Below are positions 39,514 to 52,229 of a stretch of 64,000 nt of DNA, piece by piece. Origin of the DNA: Doris montereyensis. Lineage: Eukaryota > Mollusca > Gastropoda > Nudibranchia > Dorididae. The position numbers and the translations under genes are program-made. Numbering within the stretch: the stretch's first letter is position 1; the number at the start of each line of letters is the position of its first letter. Under the pieces are notes generated by a model. That model did no database searches. It was given only the letters and a program-made list of their open reading frames with translations, and had not been told where the DNA came from. The stretch covers positions 35,001-99,000 of the forward strand of contig JAXRKP010001676.1 in the NCBI GenBank assembly GCA_037039925.1. Direction: 5' to 3'.

Positions 39514-42500
39514 CTGCGGAAGATACAGGAAGTATTGAGAATCATAGGTATGAGCATAAAACTATTTAAATAGATGAAAGCTATTACATAAACAGTTTTG
39601 CATTTTATTTCAACTGTTAAAATTAGTTGCTTTTTTTGTTGCTTTCTCTTTTGTTTTTTTTTGTTGCTCATTTTTTGTGCTTCATTTCAAAAGTGAAGTG
39701 GAGTCAAAAATAAGATGAAAAATATGGTAACAGCTTATCAAAATACAAATTTATGCAAGTTACTTGTATTCAAAATAACCTATTGAAATTTTAAATGCAG
39801 AAATAGGTTCTACATTATTAAAAGACATAAGGTTGCCAAGCTTCATTCATGAGCTCAAATTTTTTAAGAAGATACAACTTAATATGAGTGACTTGAGGAA
39901 ACATTTGCAAATTTTAAGGTCTGTGTCATGACTTATGTATCTAAATTGTTTGCGTTAATTCCTCTTATACATTTTCCCTTAAATAAAAACAAAATTAAAA
40001 ATTAAGAACACAGTGTGAATTAAAAATCCTTGTCAGCAATGTCCGTAAATACTGCACTCATCTTTCCAAATATTGCCCTCAACCTTCTTTAAATCTTCCT
40101 GTCATTGAACTCAACAGCTAGCTACTGGAAGTCCTCTTTGTTGAATTTCACATCTCCCTCATCATTATTGAGACAGCCGTGAGCCGATATTACCCAAGTA
40201 AACCTGGCTGGCCCAAGTGTTTTTTTCACAACATTGTACTTTTAGAAAATCTACTTCACTCTGCTTTCCTTGCGTGTGAATGAGTACCCCGTTCTACGTA
40301 GAGAAAAGTCTTGTCAGAGTGTTAGAACGGAAGCACCTAACAACAGGCTGCTGTACTGTATGCTCCCAAGGGAGTTGAGGACTCTGAATGAACTGGCCTA
40401 CTGGGGGGATAAATAACTTACAGTCGATGGAACTTCACTTGTACAAGGATGCAGTTACAGCCTATAGATCAATCTTCATCACTTTTCTTTTAATCAATAA
40501 TAATAATAATAATAAAATTCATTTCTATAGCTCCTACTCCCATCTTATGATAGCTCTACGCACATTTATACATACATAGTAAAAACACGAGCAATGTACA
40601 TATATACAAAATAAATAAATAATTTAATAAATAAATAAATAAATGAAAGCATAATAATAATATCATTTATAAAGGTGTATGGTACATGAATTGAAATCGC
40701 ATAATTAAAACAATTACTTTTCTTCTAAGAAGAATCTCATATGGGGTATGCTTTCAGATGTTTTTTAAAGGTGTCTTCCAACGTGTCAAACATAGATCGT
40801 ATTGACAGCGGAAGAGAATTCCAGACGTGAGGACCTGCGTATTTAAAAGAGCGCAATGACAGTTTTGTCAGGCCTTTCTTTGGGGGAACGCTTAACAGAC
40901 ATTGATTTGTAGATCTCAGTTGGTGAGATGGAACATAAGCAGAGATCAGGTCATTTAAATAATTTGGAGCTCTATCAGTTTTACATTTGTGACACAATGT
41001 CACTATTTTGTATATTATTCGTTTATCGATCGGAAGCCAAGGCAGAGACACGAACATAGGGGTAATGTGTTCATATTTCCTTTTCCTCAAAATCACTCTG
41101 GCCGCATGGTTTTGGATACATTGGAGCTTATGAATGAAGACATCAGGTAAATTATAAAACAGGAAAAAATGTGCGCTGAAGTCAATGTTGTAAAGAGAAC
41201 TTAGCGTAAGAAAGTTTGATAGGGGGCCTAATCATCTGATTTCGAGGTAAAGAGTTTTACAGAAATGGTTTATATGATGTTCCATTGATAAATTATCATC
41301 GAAATATACCTCAAGATTTTTGCATTCTGCGCGAATTTTATTTCTTCGTTTTTGACCCTCATAGAGTTAGTTTCATCAGGCCAACAGAGATTTGTTGGAC
41401 ACTTGGTAATATTTTGGTTTTTTCTTCATTCAGTTCAAGCTTGTTAGTAATCATCCACGCTTTTACATGAGATATACGTAATTCCATGGATTTCAAAACA
41501 TAAATTGTATTTTTATAGGCATGGCAGATTTGTAAAGTTGCGTATCGTCAGCATACATGTGATGGTTTACCCCATGCTGTTTGACAATATCACCAAGCGG
41601 TTGTGTATACAATGTATAGTAGTATTAGTAGGGAAGCAAGCACTGACCCTTGTGGAACTCCATACTTGAGTGGAAAAGGAGAAGACTGCACTTTATCAAG
41701 AGAGATAGATTGGGTACAATCATGAAGATAGGATATAAACCAGTCAAGCACAAGTGCCCTCTAGACCAAATGTTTTGGAAAGTCGCTCAATAAGAATAGA
41801 ATGGTCAAGTGTGTCAAATGCAGCGCTTAAATCAAGCACGGTTAAGACTGACACTCTCGTTCATCGTCAGCGCACAACAAATCATTTTGTATCTTAAGCA
41901 AGGCTGTTTCCGTGTTGTGATATTGTCTGTAAGCTGACTGATTGGGTTCGAATAATTTCTATTTATATATATATAGATGCTTCTTTCATTGCATTGCAAT
42001 GACCTTTTCCAAAATCTTCGATAAAAATGGGAGGTTCAAACCAGGCCTATAGTTTTTTAATTCTTCAGGAGATAGGTTGGGTTTCTTAAGTAGAGGGATT
42101 ACAAATGCATGTTTAAAGGCCTTAGGTACAATTTTAGTTTTTAGAGATTCATTAACAATGGTTGTTAGAACAGGAGCTAGATAATCTAAATATCTAACTA
42201 ATAATGATGTGTCAATTGGATCAAGGTAGCATGATTTCGGTGGTGAAGATCTTATAAAAGGGCCTTGAGATCCTCTCGGTGACCGGTTGGAATTCACAGA
42301 AGACTATAACACCCTCAAATTGTTTGAAAGTCGGTGATGAATGATGGTACTGGTCGAGATTGTTTCTGATGAGATGCACTTTATTCTTGAAATAATGTCT
42401 AAATACATCAGGTAAGTCATTCCCTTGAGTAACCGGTTGGAATATTTTCTTTGTCAGATTTGCTGGCTTTGCCCGTCATTTTGCTGGTTATGTGAAGCAG

Positions 42501-43859
42501 GGCACACGCAGTTGTGCACTCGTTGATTTTGCTGTTATAATATTCAGCCTTTGCAGCTTTAATTAGTAGCTTCATTTTGTTGTTATGTTGTTTGTAATTT
42601 GTTTGTGTATCTCAGGCTTGTAGAGCGCCATTATCTCTCTGCTCGTCGTCGTTCCACTTTGAGTAGCTTTATCTCCCCTGTCAGCCCACGGTGCTGATGG
42701 GCGATCGGTGACTGTGCGGTGTTCAATAGGTGTATGGTGATCGAGCAGCTGCCTTAGTGTCGTGTGATCAAAAGCTTTTCTTCTTGATGTATCACTGTTT
42801 AAGTCTAAAACATTACTTTCTGCAGTATGGGAGGACAGCACAAAAGATTGTACTTTATTTCACTACTTGAGACTAGTAATTTGATTGGGAATTTGATTGG
42901 TTCCCAATTCTCATGTAGAGATTGCATTTTGTTTTTATATAGGCTACAACATTACATCATAATTTTGCTATACAATATTTTAAAAATTTCTAACGACACT
43001 AACACCATAAATACGAAATGAAATACCTTTCCAGTGGACCAGTGATCATGTATCAATTTTATCAATTCTTCTCTAGAAAATTTTGAAGAAATGGCTAAGC
43101 TCTTCTCGTATGCATATTGAACAAGGACGGCTTTGGAACATACTCTCCGGTGTAAAAAATCCTCCGCAGACTCAGCAAAAAAGCTAAAATGGCTTGTTCA
43201 CATTCTGAGAAGTATAAAATAAAATAAAATCAAGTAAGGATGTTACAGAAATTTGAGAGAAAAGTTTCAATTTTTTTAAATTATGTTAAAAGTCTGAAAC
43301 ACAGTCTAACAAGAAATGGATGGAGCATGCAAACTGATTGAAATTTAGCCTGTCCACTATATATATGCAGTGATTTTATGGTGATTTAGAGAAACAGCAA
43401 GATGGAAGATAAATGAAAGAGTGAAAGTGAAAGGCAAGCAACCGCCAACCACTCATGAACATGGAGAAGGAAATGGATGGGAGCATGGAGACGAGACGTC
43501 AATGAAATGGAAATTAAATACAAAATGTGAAGGAAATGGATGGGAGCATGGAGAAGAGTAGACGTCAATGAAATGAAAATTAAATACAAATGAGAAGGAA
43601 ATGGATGGAAGCATGGAGACGAGGCGTCAATGAAATGAAAATTAAATACAAAATGAGAAGGAAATGAATGGGAGCATGGAGAAAAGACATCAATTAAATG
43701 AAAATTAAATACAAAATGAAGGAAATGGATGGGAGCATGGAGAAGAGACATCAATGAAATGAAAATTAAATACAAAAAAAAAAAAAGGAAACTGATGGAG
43801 AGAGATATCAATCCTATTGTAGATGAAAACGTTTTAATTTGTATCCATCATATCGATCG

Positions 43860-43917
<58 letters not shown>

Positions 43918-45486
43918 ATACAACTATACACATCTCAAACTTTGACCGCTCTAATCTCAGGAACCACTGCACCCACAACCGTCATAGTTCACATCATGTA
44001 GATTTCAAATAGCCTGCTTTAGGTTCTTAGCGAATAAACTCTTGGGTCAAACCAGTATTTTAATTGATTGGGAAAAGATTGTTTTGCCTGCGATCTTCGA
44101 AACTATTTATTGTTACTAGTAATACTAGATCTACTTTCTAGATTTCCAGTCATTACAATAAAAAGCCTGTGTAACGTCAGTATTAGTACTAAATTGATCT
44201 AATAATCGCACTTGATATCAACCGATACAGTGGTTTCTGAGTTTACCGCAGTCAAGAGACCCAGCTTTGCAATAAAGATAGATTATATTAAATCATTTTA
44301 TAATCCAACATTATTTACGGGCATGTTTGTAATGTGTATATATTAAAACGGTACATCTCAAACTTTGACCACTCTAATCTCATGAACCGCTGCACGCACA
44401 ACCTCCATATTTCGTACGTAGATTTCAAGTAGCCTGCTTAAGGTTCTTAAAGAAAGTCAGTATTTTGATTGATTGGAAAAAGATTGTTTGCCTACAATCC
44501 ACAAAACTTTTTATTGTTATCTTTACTCATTCCTTCATTTCCGGTCATTAGATTTGCAATGAAAAGCTCCCCAAACTTAAGTATCGAATACTGTACCAGT
44601 ACTTCATATCACCCAGCATCCGGCAACCTATTATGTAGTTAATACTTGGAAGAAAAAAAAGTGTACAATACAGTTTATTGTCCTACTCTCCTCTATGGCA
44701 GCGAAACCTGGACCTTAGACAGTAGAAAATACAGCAGAGGACAAGCAGCTGCAATGAAATATCTAAGAAAATTAGAAACACAACAATAAGAGATCAAACC
44801 AAAGCAGATGGCATAAAAACTAGGATAGAAAAAATCAATTGAGATGGTTTCGGCATGTAAAACAGAATGAAAGACAATAGAATAGCTAAATCAGTATACA
44901 GTGCTAAAGCCCAAGGTAAAAGACCAAAAGGCGGACCTTGGAGAAAGTGGGAAGAAGATATGAAAAAGGCATTGAAGGATAGAAATTTAACTTTTTAGGA
45001 AGGAAACAGAAAATACCAGGACAGGGCATCCTGGAGAAAAATCATCTCGAGCATCTGAACCCATACACCGAAAGGTAGAATGGGAACTGATAAAGAAAAG
45101 AAAGAAAGATCTTCAAACCCCTTTTTCGACAAGCTTTTTCAAGTTCTGTTGTTTCAGTTTAAGTTTATCGAAAACGTCAGATACAAGAGGTGTCATCAGC
45201 GTACTGATATCAATCGACATGTCGTCCTTTAACTGTCCTTTAAATAAAAACCAACCAACAAGATTTAAACAAGATAACAAGATAATATATGCACATAGTG
45301 TAAATAAATGACACTTGACAAACATTCTCCAAAAGCAAGCACATGGAAAATAGAGGCAAATTTACCTGTCCTATTTGCAACAGCAATGTGACCCTTTGTC
45401 AGTGTTGTAGCCAAGGACTGAACATTCTCATCACTTAATATGGCAAGTATAGACTTAATTCCTGCTTGCTCTGACTGTGCTAACAT
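38884..45486 (-). CDS. C3orf38: C3orf38 homologue (DUF4518 family), four exons
   Basis: The family is widely conserved in animals; its molecular role is poorly known and the C-terminal half is predicted to be NTF2-like. Exons are 45486-45366, 45237 to about 45119, 43170-43027 and 39513-38884. Phases agree at every junction, giving about 335 residues, close to the human protein (about 330). Matching blocks in order are [73 protein letters not shown] and GVFEQSFGL. In the last exon the frame shifts by one near 39415 and back near 39205, leaving about 70 residues out of frame as written. A CR1-like LINE (40730-42850) and a LINE-G copy (44655-45112) sit in its introns. Confidence 0.85.
40272..40445 (+). 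mobile_element. SINE family C fragment
   Basis: 'gtgtgaatgagtacccc', 'agtcttgtcagagtgttag', 'aagcacctaacaacaggct' and 'tactgtatgctcc' run in the same order as at 47082-47272. Intron 3 of the C3orf38-like gene. Confidence 0.55.
40495..40660 (+). repeat. AAT/AAAT-rich simple sequence
   Basis: AAT units at 40497-40514 and AAAT units at 40610-40645, just past the 3' end of the adjoining LINE; they may be its tail region. Confidence 0.6.
40730..42850 (-). mobile_element. CR1-like LINE, about 2 kb of the reverse-transcriptase frame
   Basis: On the minus strand, in order: [20 protein letters not shown] and [20 protein letters not shown] (42240-42040); YGVPQGSVL (about 41670-41645); [14 protein letters not shown] with the YADD site at 41544-41555; the C-terminal [20 protein letters not shown] (41055-40990); and [15 protein letters not shown] to a stop near 40737. 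These are the landmarks of CR1/L2-type LINEs. Frameshifts break it, and the 5' part with the endonuclease is missing or unrecognisable. Confidence 0.88.
42851..43026. other. intron segment of the C3orf38-like gene
   Basis: Intron 3 sequence between exon 3 and the LINE; nothing recognised. Confidence 0.5.
43027..43170 (-). CDS. C3orf38: C3orf38-like, exon 3
   Basis: Acceptor TTGCTGAG, donor GTATTT; exactly 48 codons. The reading [20 protein letters not shown], then [17 protein letters not shown], aligns with the family's '[21 protein letters not shown]' and following helix. Confidence 0.85.
43430..43800 (+). repeat. about 62-bp minisatellite, five units
   Basis: The unit contains 'gaaggaaatggatgggagca', 'tggagaagaga' and 'gtcaatgaaatgaaaattaa'. 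Repeats of 'gcatggaga' near 43482, 43545, 43609, 43673 and 43734 give the period. The antisense Ser/His/Phe-rich frame is a translation of it. Confidence 0.9.
43863..43915 (+). repeat. (TA)n microsatellite
   Basis: About 26 TA units. Confidence 0.95.
43922..44640 (+). repeat. about 425-bp tandem duplication
   Basis: 'acatctcaaactttgaccgc' at about 43931 and 'acatctcaaactttgaccac' at about 44353 open two diverged copies. Both continue through 'gtagatttcaa', 'tagcctgctt' and 'aaaagattgtttgcct'. It encodes nothing. Confidence 0.8.
44655..45112 (+). mobile_element. LINE family G copy, 5'-truncated, with GAAA tail
   Basis: Reads [30 protein letters not shown] and QLRWFGHVKQNE, then the end 'gaacccatacaccgaaaggt' with a GAAA tail to 45108. 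It abuts the exon 2 donor of the C3orf38-like gene. Confidence 0.85.
45119..45237 (-). CDS. C3orf38: C3orf38-like, exon 2
   Basis: Acceptor ATTTAAAG. The reading [20 protein letters not shown], then [20 protein letters not shown], is phase-compatible on both sides. The donor would be GTTTGA at about 45118, a weak site. If unspliced, the frame stops at 45113. The GAAA tail of a LINE copy ends only a few bases beyond the donor. This block is longer than the human equivalent. Confidence 0.65.
45366..45486 (-). CDS. C3orf38: C3orf38-like, exon 1
   Basis: ATG at 45484-45486. The peptide [20 protein letters not shown], then [20 protein letters not shown], parallels the family's N-terminal 'SExEGxxxLLxLLDNDEIMxLxxTVT' block. 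Donor GTAAAT, phase 1. A TGA lies in frame a few codons upstream, supporting this start. Confidence 0.85.
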
Positions 45487-45489
45487 TAT

Positions 45490-46576
45490 GCCTTGCTTGG
45501 AACAACGTCATAACCTTGAGGAAAGAGAGAGCAATAGTTTATTAAATAAAGGGCATCTAGTCATTAAAATTAAAACTTGGGTTTTTTTTGCAAGCTGAAG
45601 AAAGATAACATTCTTATTGCAGTCGAACTCGAAAGAAGTGAGCTGAGAAATAACAAGAACTTGGGAATAACGCAATCAATCCACATTCCCGTTTCCCCCG
45701 TTCTTTCAGTCATTAAAACTACCCTGTCAATGGCGAGATCAAAGAGATAGCCAACTCGGATTTAGCAAGATGCTTTTTTTATAATTTCCAAAGCTACTGT
45801 AGAAGAAATAACAACACTAAAGAGGCAAATTGTCTTTTTTTTTAATTGGTAAAAATTGAAAGCTCACACGTGCAGTAACATAAATGACTAGATCTAGGCA
45901 GTCAGACGTCATCTTGTCACCATACACTCATACAGTATGGCCTGCCCGAGCTCTGTGAGATGAGTGTCTGTCTGACATGTAATTTTGTTGTCCATGGAAT
46001 GTGCTGCTGTCTCTAGTAGTTTGTGGTGTTTTAACACTATCCCTAGCATAATGTGTAAGTACGGGGGTGAGACCCTGTCTAATTCAATGTGAAGAAGGGG
46101 GGCGTGTAAGCAATTGTAATATTGGGGTGCAATGTTTTCCTATCACATCATTGTTATATCAAGTCCATATATATATATTTTTAAAATGTCATCTCGTATT
46201 TTATGACACATCAATGGCTTTCTCTTTGCCTATTTTTCTTTATATGTTAAGTTTTCTTTCCATATATGCTGCACAATTCACTGACGGCAAAATGATGATT
46301 CTCTAAGGTGTGATCCATACTAGATTTATTTGAAAAATTAAGAGGGGTCAGTAAAAATCGATTGGATAAAGGAAAATGGGTTAAAAATGATTTACTCTCA
46401 AGGAAAACCTGTTGCATGTGTACTTAACTTAGGCAAAAAGGGAGTGGATGGAGGAAGAACGTTAAAACTTTGTAATGGTTTGTGACTACAAATTATTTTT
46501 TTTTACAGAGTGAAGTGCAATAACCAATCTTTGAAATAAACTCATTTTCGTTAATTACGTACGTATGGTTTTTTAG
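45490..46576. other. upstream of the C3orf38-like gene
   Basis: Likely promoter and 5' flank. No TATA box or other signal is clear; the sequence is AT-rich with no second gene. Confidence 0.35.
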
Positions 46577-47081
46577 CAATTGGCAGGTTTCACAAAATGG
46601 TCCATCCCCATTTCCCTCTTTTGTCAAAATGTGCATGTTATATTTCTTACAAGTGTTATATACCATGTTAAAGCTTAGAACCTGAGGATTCCAGATATAT
46701 GACTTTAAGATAGCAAAGGACTGTGAGGCGAGTAAATTAGCTTTTAAAAGTCATGTTTTTCAGTCAAGGGGCATAACTGTGAAAATTCTAGGTCCAATGC
46801 CAGTGAGTTAATGTTACGCGAACTGCACGCGTCCGTCGACCGAGGTTTCCCTGGCGTTTATTTAGTGACGTAACACTTGGCCATCTGGTTTGGAGAGTTC
46901 CCTGACTTTTCCCTAGTTCTCAATAAAGATGTGAAGTCTGTTTGAGTTTTCCGAACACCTCGGGCGTGGATTCCATGGCCGGTGCCTTACCGTTGATCAG
47001 ATGACTCGTGCGTTTCAGATCGTGTGGATGGTTTTTTGTCCCATTTTTCTCTCTTTCTCTCTCATCACTTGACTCTGGTAT

Positions 47082-47272
47082 GAATGAGAACCCTGCTATA
47101 TATACAGATAAAGATCTTGTCAGAGTGATAACACGAAGCACCTAACAACAGTAACAGGCTACTAATACTACTATACTGTATGATCAGTGTATGTTCCATA
47201 GGGAGTTAAGAAGGACTGAATGAAATGACCTGTTACAGGAATAGACATGATATAATACAGTCAGTGAGTCTA
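47082..47272 (+). mobile_element. SINE family C fragment
   Basis: 'gaatgagaaccctgctatat', 'agatcttgtcagagtgataa', 'aagcacctaacaacagtaac' and 'tactgtatgatcag', colinear with 40272-40445. It is inserted in the left arm of the composite block. Confidence 0.55.
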
Positions 47273-47329
47273 CACATGTGTGGGGACACAGACTAGAAAT
47301 CCATCTGTCTGTCTCTCTCTCTCTCATGA

Positions 47330-47784
47330 TGAATACTAGTCATACACACAGGGAGGGAGAGAAACATTAAGACCAAGAAAGATAGATAAGAAAGAGACAG
47401 AAGAGTGATGCACAAACAATGTGCAAGATACAGAGACACACACAATACATATATACATACTCAGATCAAATCACACATGCCACATAGGGGGCCTACATCT
47501 AGACTTAATCATGACACAAGACCTAAAATAAATGTAGAAGGGAAGGAGACACACTTCCATACACGTGAATGAGAGAGGGAGAGATCCAGGCAGACACACA
47601 GAGACAAAGTCACAAACACAAGACCAAGAAAGATAGAAGAAGATAGATACACAAACGAGACAGAGAACCAAGAAAATACAAAATGTAGAATGAGATAGAT
47701 ATATACACCAACACAAGACAGAGAAAGTACAAGACCAAGAAAGACAGAAGGAGAGAGGCGCACATATCAAATAAGAGAGAAGAG

Positions 47785-47858
<74 letters not shown>

Positions 47859-47914
47859 AAGAGGGAGAGAAAGAGGAGAGAAAGAGATAGAGAGAGAGAA
47901 AGAGGGAGAGAGAG

Positions 47915-47998
<84 letters not shown>
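47330..47998 (+). repeat. AGA/ACA-rich degenerate repeat ending in (GA)n
   Basis: Irregular units around 'agaccaagaaagatag' (near 47371, 47621, 47661 and 47731) pass into GA tracts with GGGAGAGA interruptions (47787-47998). Confidence 0.9.
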
Positions 47999-48000
<2 letters not shown>

Positions 48001-48011
48001 CCACCACTATT

Positions 48012-49190
48012 CATCTGGCAGGTTTCACAAAAATGGGACCCAATGATAACTTGAACTCTTCAATTAATCTTTCTTAAAGTCTAATTGATGAATCTTCTTA
48101 ACATTTGGTTCATGTATAGCTTTGACATCGCAGATATATAAAACATAATATTGTGAAATTTGCTTTCAATTTGTGTGTTTTGTGAATATTTTTTGGTGCA
48201 AACGTCAGCAATCGAGACAGATGGCATTTCCCTCTTTTAATTTATAAGTCCTTTTTCACCTTAAGGAAGGTGAGGTCAACGACCTTTTATTCTGTTTTCT
48301 TTAATTCCATGTGAAAGAGAATTGTTCAAAGAAAATTTGGCGAGTTCTAAATATTTTTTACCTTTTGCAGTGATCACGTGAGGCAGGTTTCAAATTTTCG
48401 TTATTATGTAACAACTGTTGTCTACAAATGAACACACAGTAAGAGCTGAAAAAAAAAGTTGAAAAATATGTAGAACCGCCGTTTTATGATCTGGAGTGAA
48501 AGAAAACGTATTCCTACAACCATATATTCTGTAAAGACACACAAAAATCATAGGTAACTCTAAATGAGAGTGAGAATACCATGAGACTACTGTCTGTCTA
48601 CAAAACCTTATGGCAGGTTTCACAAAAATGGGACCCAATGATAACTTGAACTCTTCAATTAATGTTTCTCAAAGTCTAATTGATGAATCTTCTTAACATT
48701 TGGTCCATGTATAGCTTTGACATCGCAGATATAAAAAACATAATATTGTGAAATTTGCTTTCAATTTGTGTGTTTTGTGAATATTTTTGGGTGTGAACGT
48801 CAGCAATCCAGACAGACCACATTTCCTCTTTTTAATAAGTCCCTTTTCACCTTAAGGTAGGTGAGGTCAACGACCTTTTATTCTGTTTTCTTTAATTCCA
48901 TGTGGAGAATTGTTCAAAGAAAATTTGAGTCCTAAATATTTTTTATCTTTTGCAGTGATCACGTGAGGCAGGTTTCAGATTTTTCGTTATTATGTAACAA
49001 CTGATGTCTACAAATGAACACACATTAAGAGCTGACAAAAACAGTTGAAAAATACGTAGAAGTGCCGTTTTTATCTTAAGTGAAAACATTCTACCACCAT
49101 ATATTCTGTAAAAGACACGAAAAAAATCATAGGTAACTCTAAATGAGAGTGAGAATACCATGAGACTACTGGCAGTCTACGAGACCTCAT
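48012..49190. repeat. tandem pair of about 590-bp units
   Basis: The two copies start 'ggcaggtttcacaaaaatgg' at 48018 and 48612 and stay alignable to the end ('gagtgagaataccatgagac' at about 48570 and 49148). Each also has an internal 'gaggcaggtttca' at 48382 or 48966. Confidence 0.9.
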
Positions 49191-49945
49191 GGTCGGACAA
49201 AAAATATTTTTTTCGATCTGAGATCCTAATAACGGTAATATTGCGTCGAGCTATTGTCTCGTAGTTCATCGCGTGTAAGCCTATTGAAATCATGAAATTT
49301 TTGTTTTTAAATTGTCTGGTTGGCTTTGCGGAATATTTTGTTTTTGGATTACTCTTACGCCATGTGCTTACGGCCATGTGCTTACGGCCATGCAAAAATG
49401 TAGACGATGATCGGACATCAGAAAGGAGACTGTGATCAGGGTTAGATTCGGAGACCGTTCAGGTTAGATTCGGTTGCATTAGCAAAACCTGCTTTGGCTT
49501 ATCGTGAGTGAAACTTATGTAAAGAAGTCCGGCAATCAATAGGCTTTCATGATTTATTATGTTCTAATAAATAAAGACAAGATAATAAGTAATACGGGAG
49601 GTTTAGAAGTCCATTACAATGATAGTGACTTTACGTCTCCACTATACACAGTCTCCTTGGCATAACAATACAATATTACTAAAAAGCATTTCAACGAGAG
49701 AGAGAGAGAGAGAAAATAATACTAATAGCACAGGTTCAAGTAGAGTTCAAGATTTGCCAGCCACCGCTCCCATCCCGTCCATATTCTGCGAAGCAATTAT
49801 CGATCGATAAAGACAAGTTTGTGCTAGTCTAGTGGGGCGCTCTATGTGACTGTAGATAGTTAAGAGGGGGGGGGGGGGTGAGTGATGAGGAGTAGCGGAG
49901 AAAGTGATGATGGGAGGTGGGGGGGGGCTCGTACGGGGAGAAAGG
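49191..49945. other. unassigned core of the composite block
   Basis: Contains poly-G runs at 49866-49877 and 49918-49927 and a short GA tract at 49698-49713. No transposase or other coding motif. Confidence 0.5.
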
Positions 49946-51357
49946 AACAATTGTCGTCAAAGCGCTTTCTTTCGGCGAGGGTTTTGTTGCTGGTGCATCT
50001 CTCTCTCTCTCTCTATTGGCAAATATCGGCCTATACTATCGCATCCTCACTCGTTAAAATTATAAGTCGTGAAGTTTACCAGTACCAGTTTGAGCAGAAT
50101 GGTACACACGATAAACCCGCAACAACGTAATAAGGATAGTATAAAAGGCGTACAATCACAGAATTTTACAAAAACGGGACAAAAGGCATTGGTTTTCATT
50201 TTCATCATCCACACGATCCGGATCGCGCGAGTCATCTGATCAACGGTAAGGCACCGGCCGTCGACTCCACGCCCGAGGTGTCGGGAAACACAAACACAGA
50301 CTTCACATCTTATTGAGAACTAGGGAAAAGTCAGGAAACTCTCCAAACCAGATGCCCAAGCGTTCGTCACTAAATAAACGCCAGGAAACCTCGGTCGGAC
50401 GGACGCGAGCAGTTCACGTAACATTACGTACTGGCGTTGGACCTAGAATTTTCACAGTTATGCCCCTTGACTGAAAAACATGACTTTTTAAAAGCTAATT
50501 TACTTGCTCCACAGTCCTTTGCTATCTCTTAAAGTCATATATCTGGAATCCTCATGTTCTAAGCTTTAACATGGTATATAACACTTGTAAAAAATATAAC
50601 ATGTATATTTTGACAAAAGAGGGAAATGGGGGATGGACCATTTTGTGAAACCTGCCTTATGGAGAACCATTGTCGTCAAAAGCGCTTTCTTTTCGGTGAG
50701 GGTTTTGTTGCTGGTGCATCTCTCTCTCTCTCTATTGGCAAATATCGGCCTATACGTATCGCATCCTCACTCGTTATATAAGTCGTGAAGTTTACCGTAC
50801 CGGTTTGAGCAGAATGGTACACAGGATAAACCTGTAACATGTAATAAGGATAGTATAAAGGCATACAATCACAGAATTTTACAAAAAACGGGACAAAAAA
50901 GCATCGGTTATCATCCATCCACATGATCCAGAGTCATCTGATCAACAGTAAGCACCGGCCATGGAATCCACGCCCAGTGTCGGGAAACACAAACACAGAC
51001 TTCACATCTTATTGAGAACTAGGGAAAAGTCAGGGAACTCTCCAAACCAGATGCCCAAAGCGTTACATCACTAAATAAACGCCAGGGGAAACCTCAGTCG
51101 ACAGACGCGTGCAGTTTGCGTAACATTAACTCACTGGCATTGGACCTAGAATTTTCACAGTTATGCCCCTTGACTGAAAAACATGACTTTTAAAAGCTAA
51201 TTTACTCGCCCCACAGTCCTTTGCTATCTCTTAAAGTCATATATCTGGAATCCTCATGTTCTGAGCTTTAACATAGTATATAACACTTGTAAGAAATATA
51301 ACATGTACATTTTGACAAAAGGGAAATGGGGATGGACCATTTTGTGAAAAACCTGCC
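49946..51357. repeat. tandem pair of about 700-bp units
   Basis: 'attgtcgtcaaagcgctttc' at about 49951 and 'attgtcgtcaaaagcgcttt' at about 50668 open the two units. Both contain a TC tract, 'ctattggcaaatatcggcc', and end 'attttgtgaaa..cctgcc'. The second half of each is the reverse complement of 46577-47045. Confidence 0.88.
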
Positions 51358-51359
51358 AT

Positions 51360-52200
51360 CTGTAATTTGTCACATCCAGGGAAATAGTGAAAAAGTCAAA
51401 TAATAACAAAATAAAATCATCATTATATCTACCGTACATCTAGATGTTTTAATTTATCAATAACTCATTACAAAAAGATCAGTCTATTCCTAATTTAACT
51501 GGGATCATGCTCGGGTCCATATCATACGGATGCAGTCCATCAGTCATTAAAAGGTCAGAATAGGTCTTACTCCATCTCTAGATCTATGTGTCATGATAGA
51601 TTTTGTAAATTGAATGAGAAAGCTAATTATTTTAAAGCAATAATTAATGTCTGGCTAGATCTACCTCTCCGGTTATCTGTTTTAATTTCAGTATTCCAGT
51701 GATCCTTGCGAGGGCTATTATTAGAAAAGTTGGTGATTTGTTTAGTTTATCCAAACCGTACTCAAAATTACCAGATTTATTTCAAACGACGTGCCAAAAC
51801 CAAGTGTCAAGATGGGAACGCAGAAATCTAGCGAATCTTATAGTTAGGGATTTTTTTCGTGCTATATAACCTAACAAGATTTATTGATCTTCTTGTTTGT
51901 AATATGTTACTCAAAGAATGATATAGATCTAGACTAGATTTTTATTCATATCAATAAGAAGAAACCATGTCACCAGTGCAAATACCTACGAGGTGGGTTT
52001 TTTTAATAAGGGCGCCAGTACACATCGTAGAGCACTAAAATATTTGTAATAATATATATCAAAAATACTTATAACTTAAACAAAACTAAAACAGTCAGGA
52101 ACATTAATTGTTAAGAACGTACAAAAAATTCATGTATAAATTAATTGTGTTAAAATCAACCATATGCCCCTCAGGCTAGATGGAATCCAGTGACAGGGAG
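51360..52200. other. unassigned interval
   Basis: AT-rich; no gene or repeat is recognised apart from occasional tctagatcta motifs. Confidence 0.4.
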
Positions 52201-52229
52201 TTCGTTTCATCCCCGGAGATTACAGCTCT

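Larger units (their letters stand above)
46577..51357. mobile_element. composite block bounded by inverted 'ggcaggtttcacaaaa' ends
   Basis: 46582 starts 'tggcaggtttcacaaaatgg' and the block ends at 51357 with the inverse '..cctgcca'. 46577-47045 is repeated in reverse complement twice, at about 50165-50656 and 50885-51357. Two tandem copies of a different unit lie between (48012-48606 and 48607-49190), each starting with the same 'ggcaggtttcacaaaa' terminus. No transposase is encoded. It looks like a nest of non-autonomous DNA transposons or a foldback element. Confidence 0.6.

Noticed and set aside
43386..43811. 141-codon minus-strand frame with repeated His/Phe/Ser blocks
   Set aside because: A 62-bp minisatellite read in an open frame; repeats differ by indels that change the frame.
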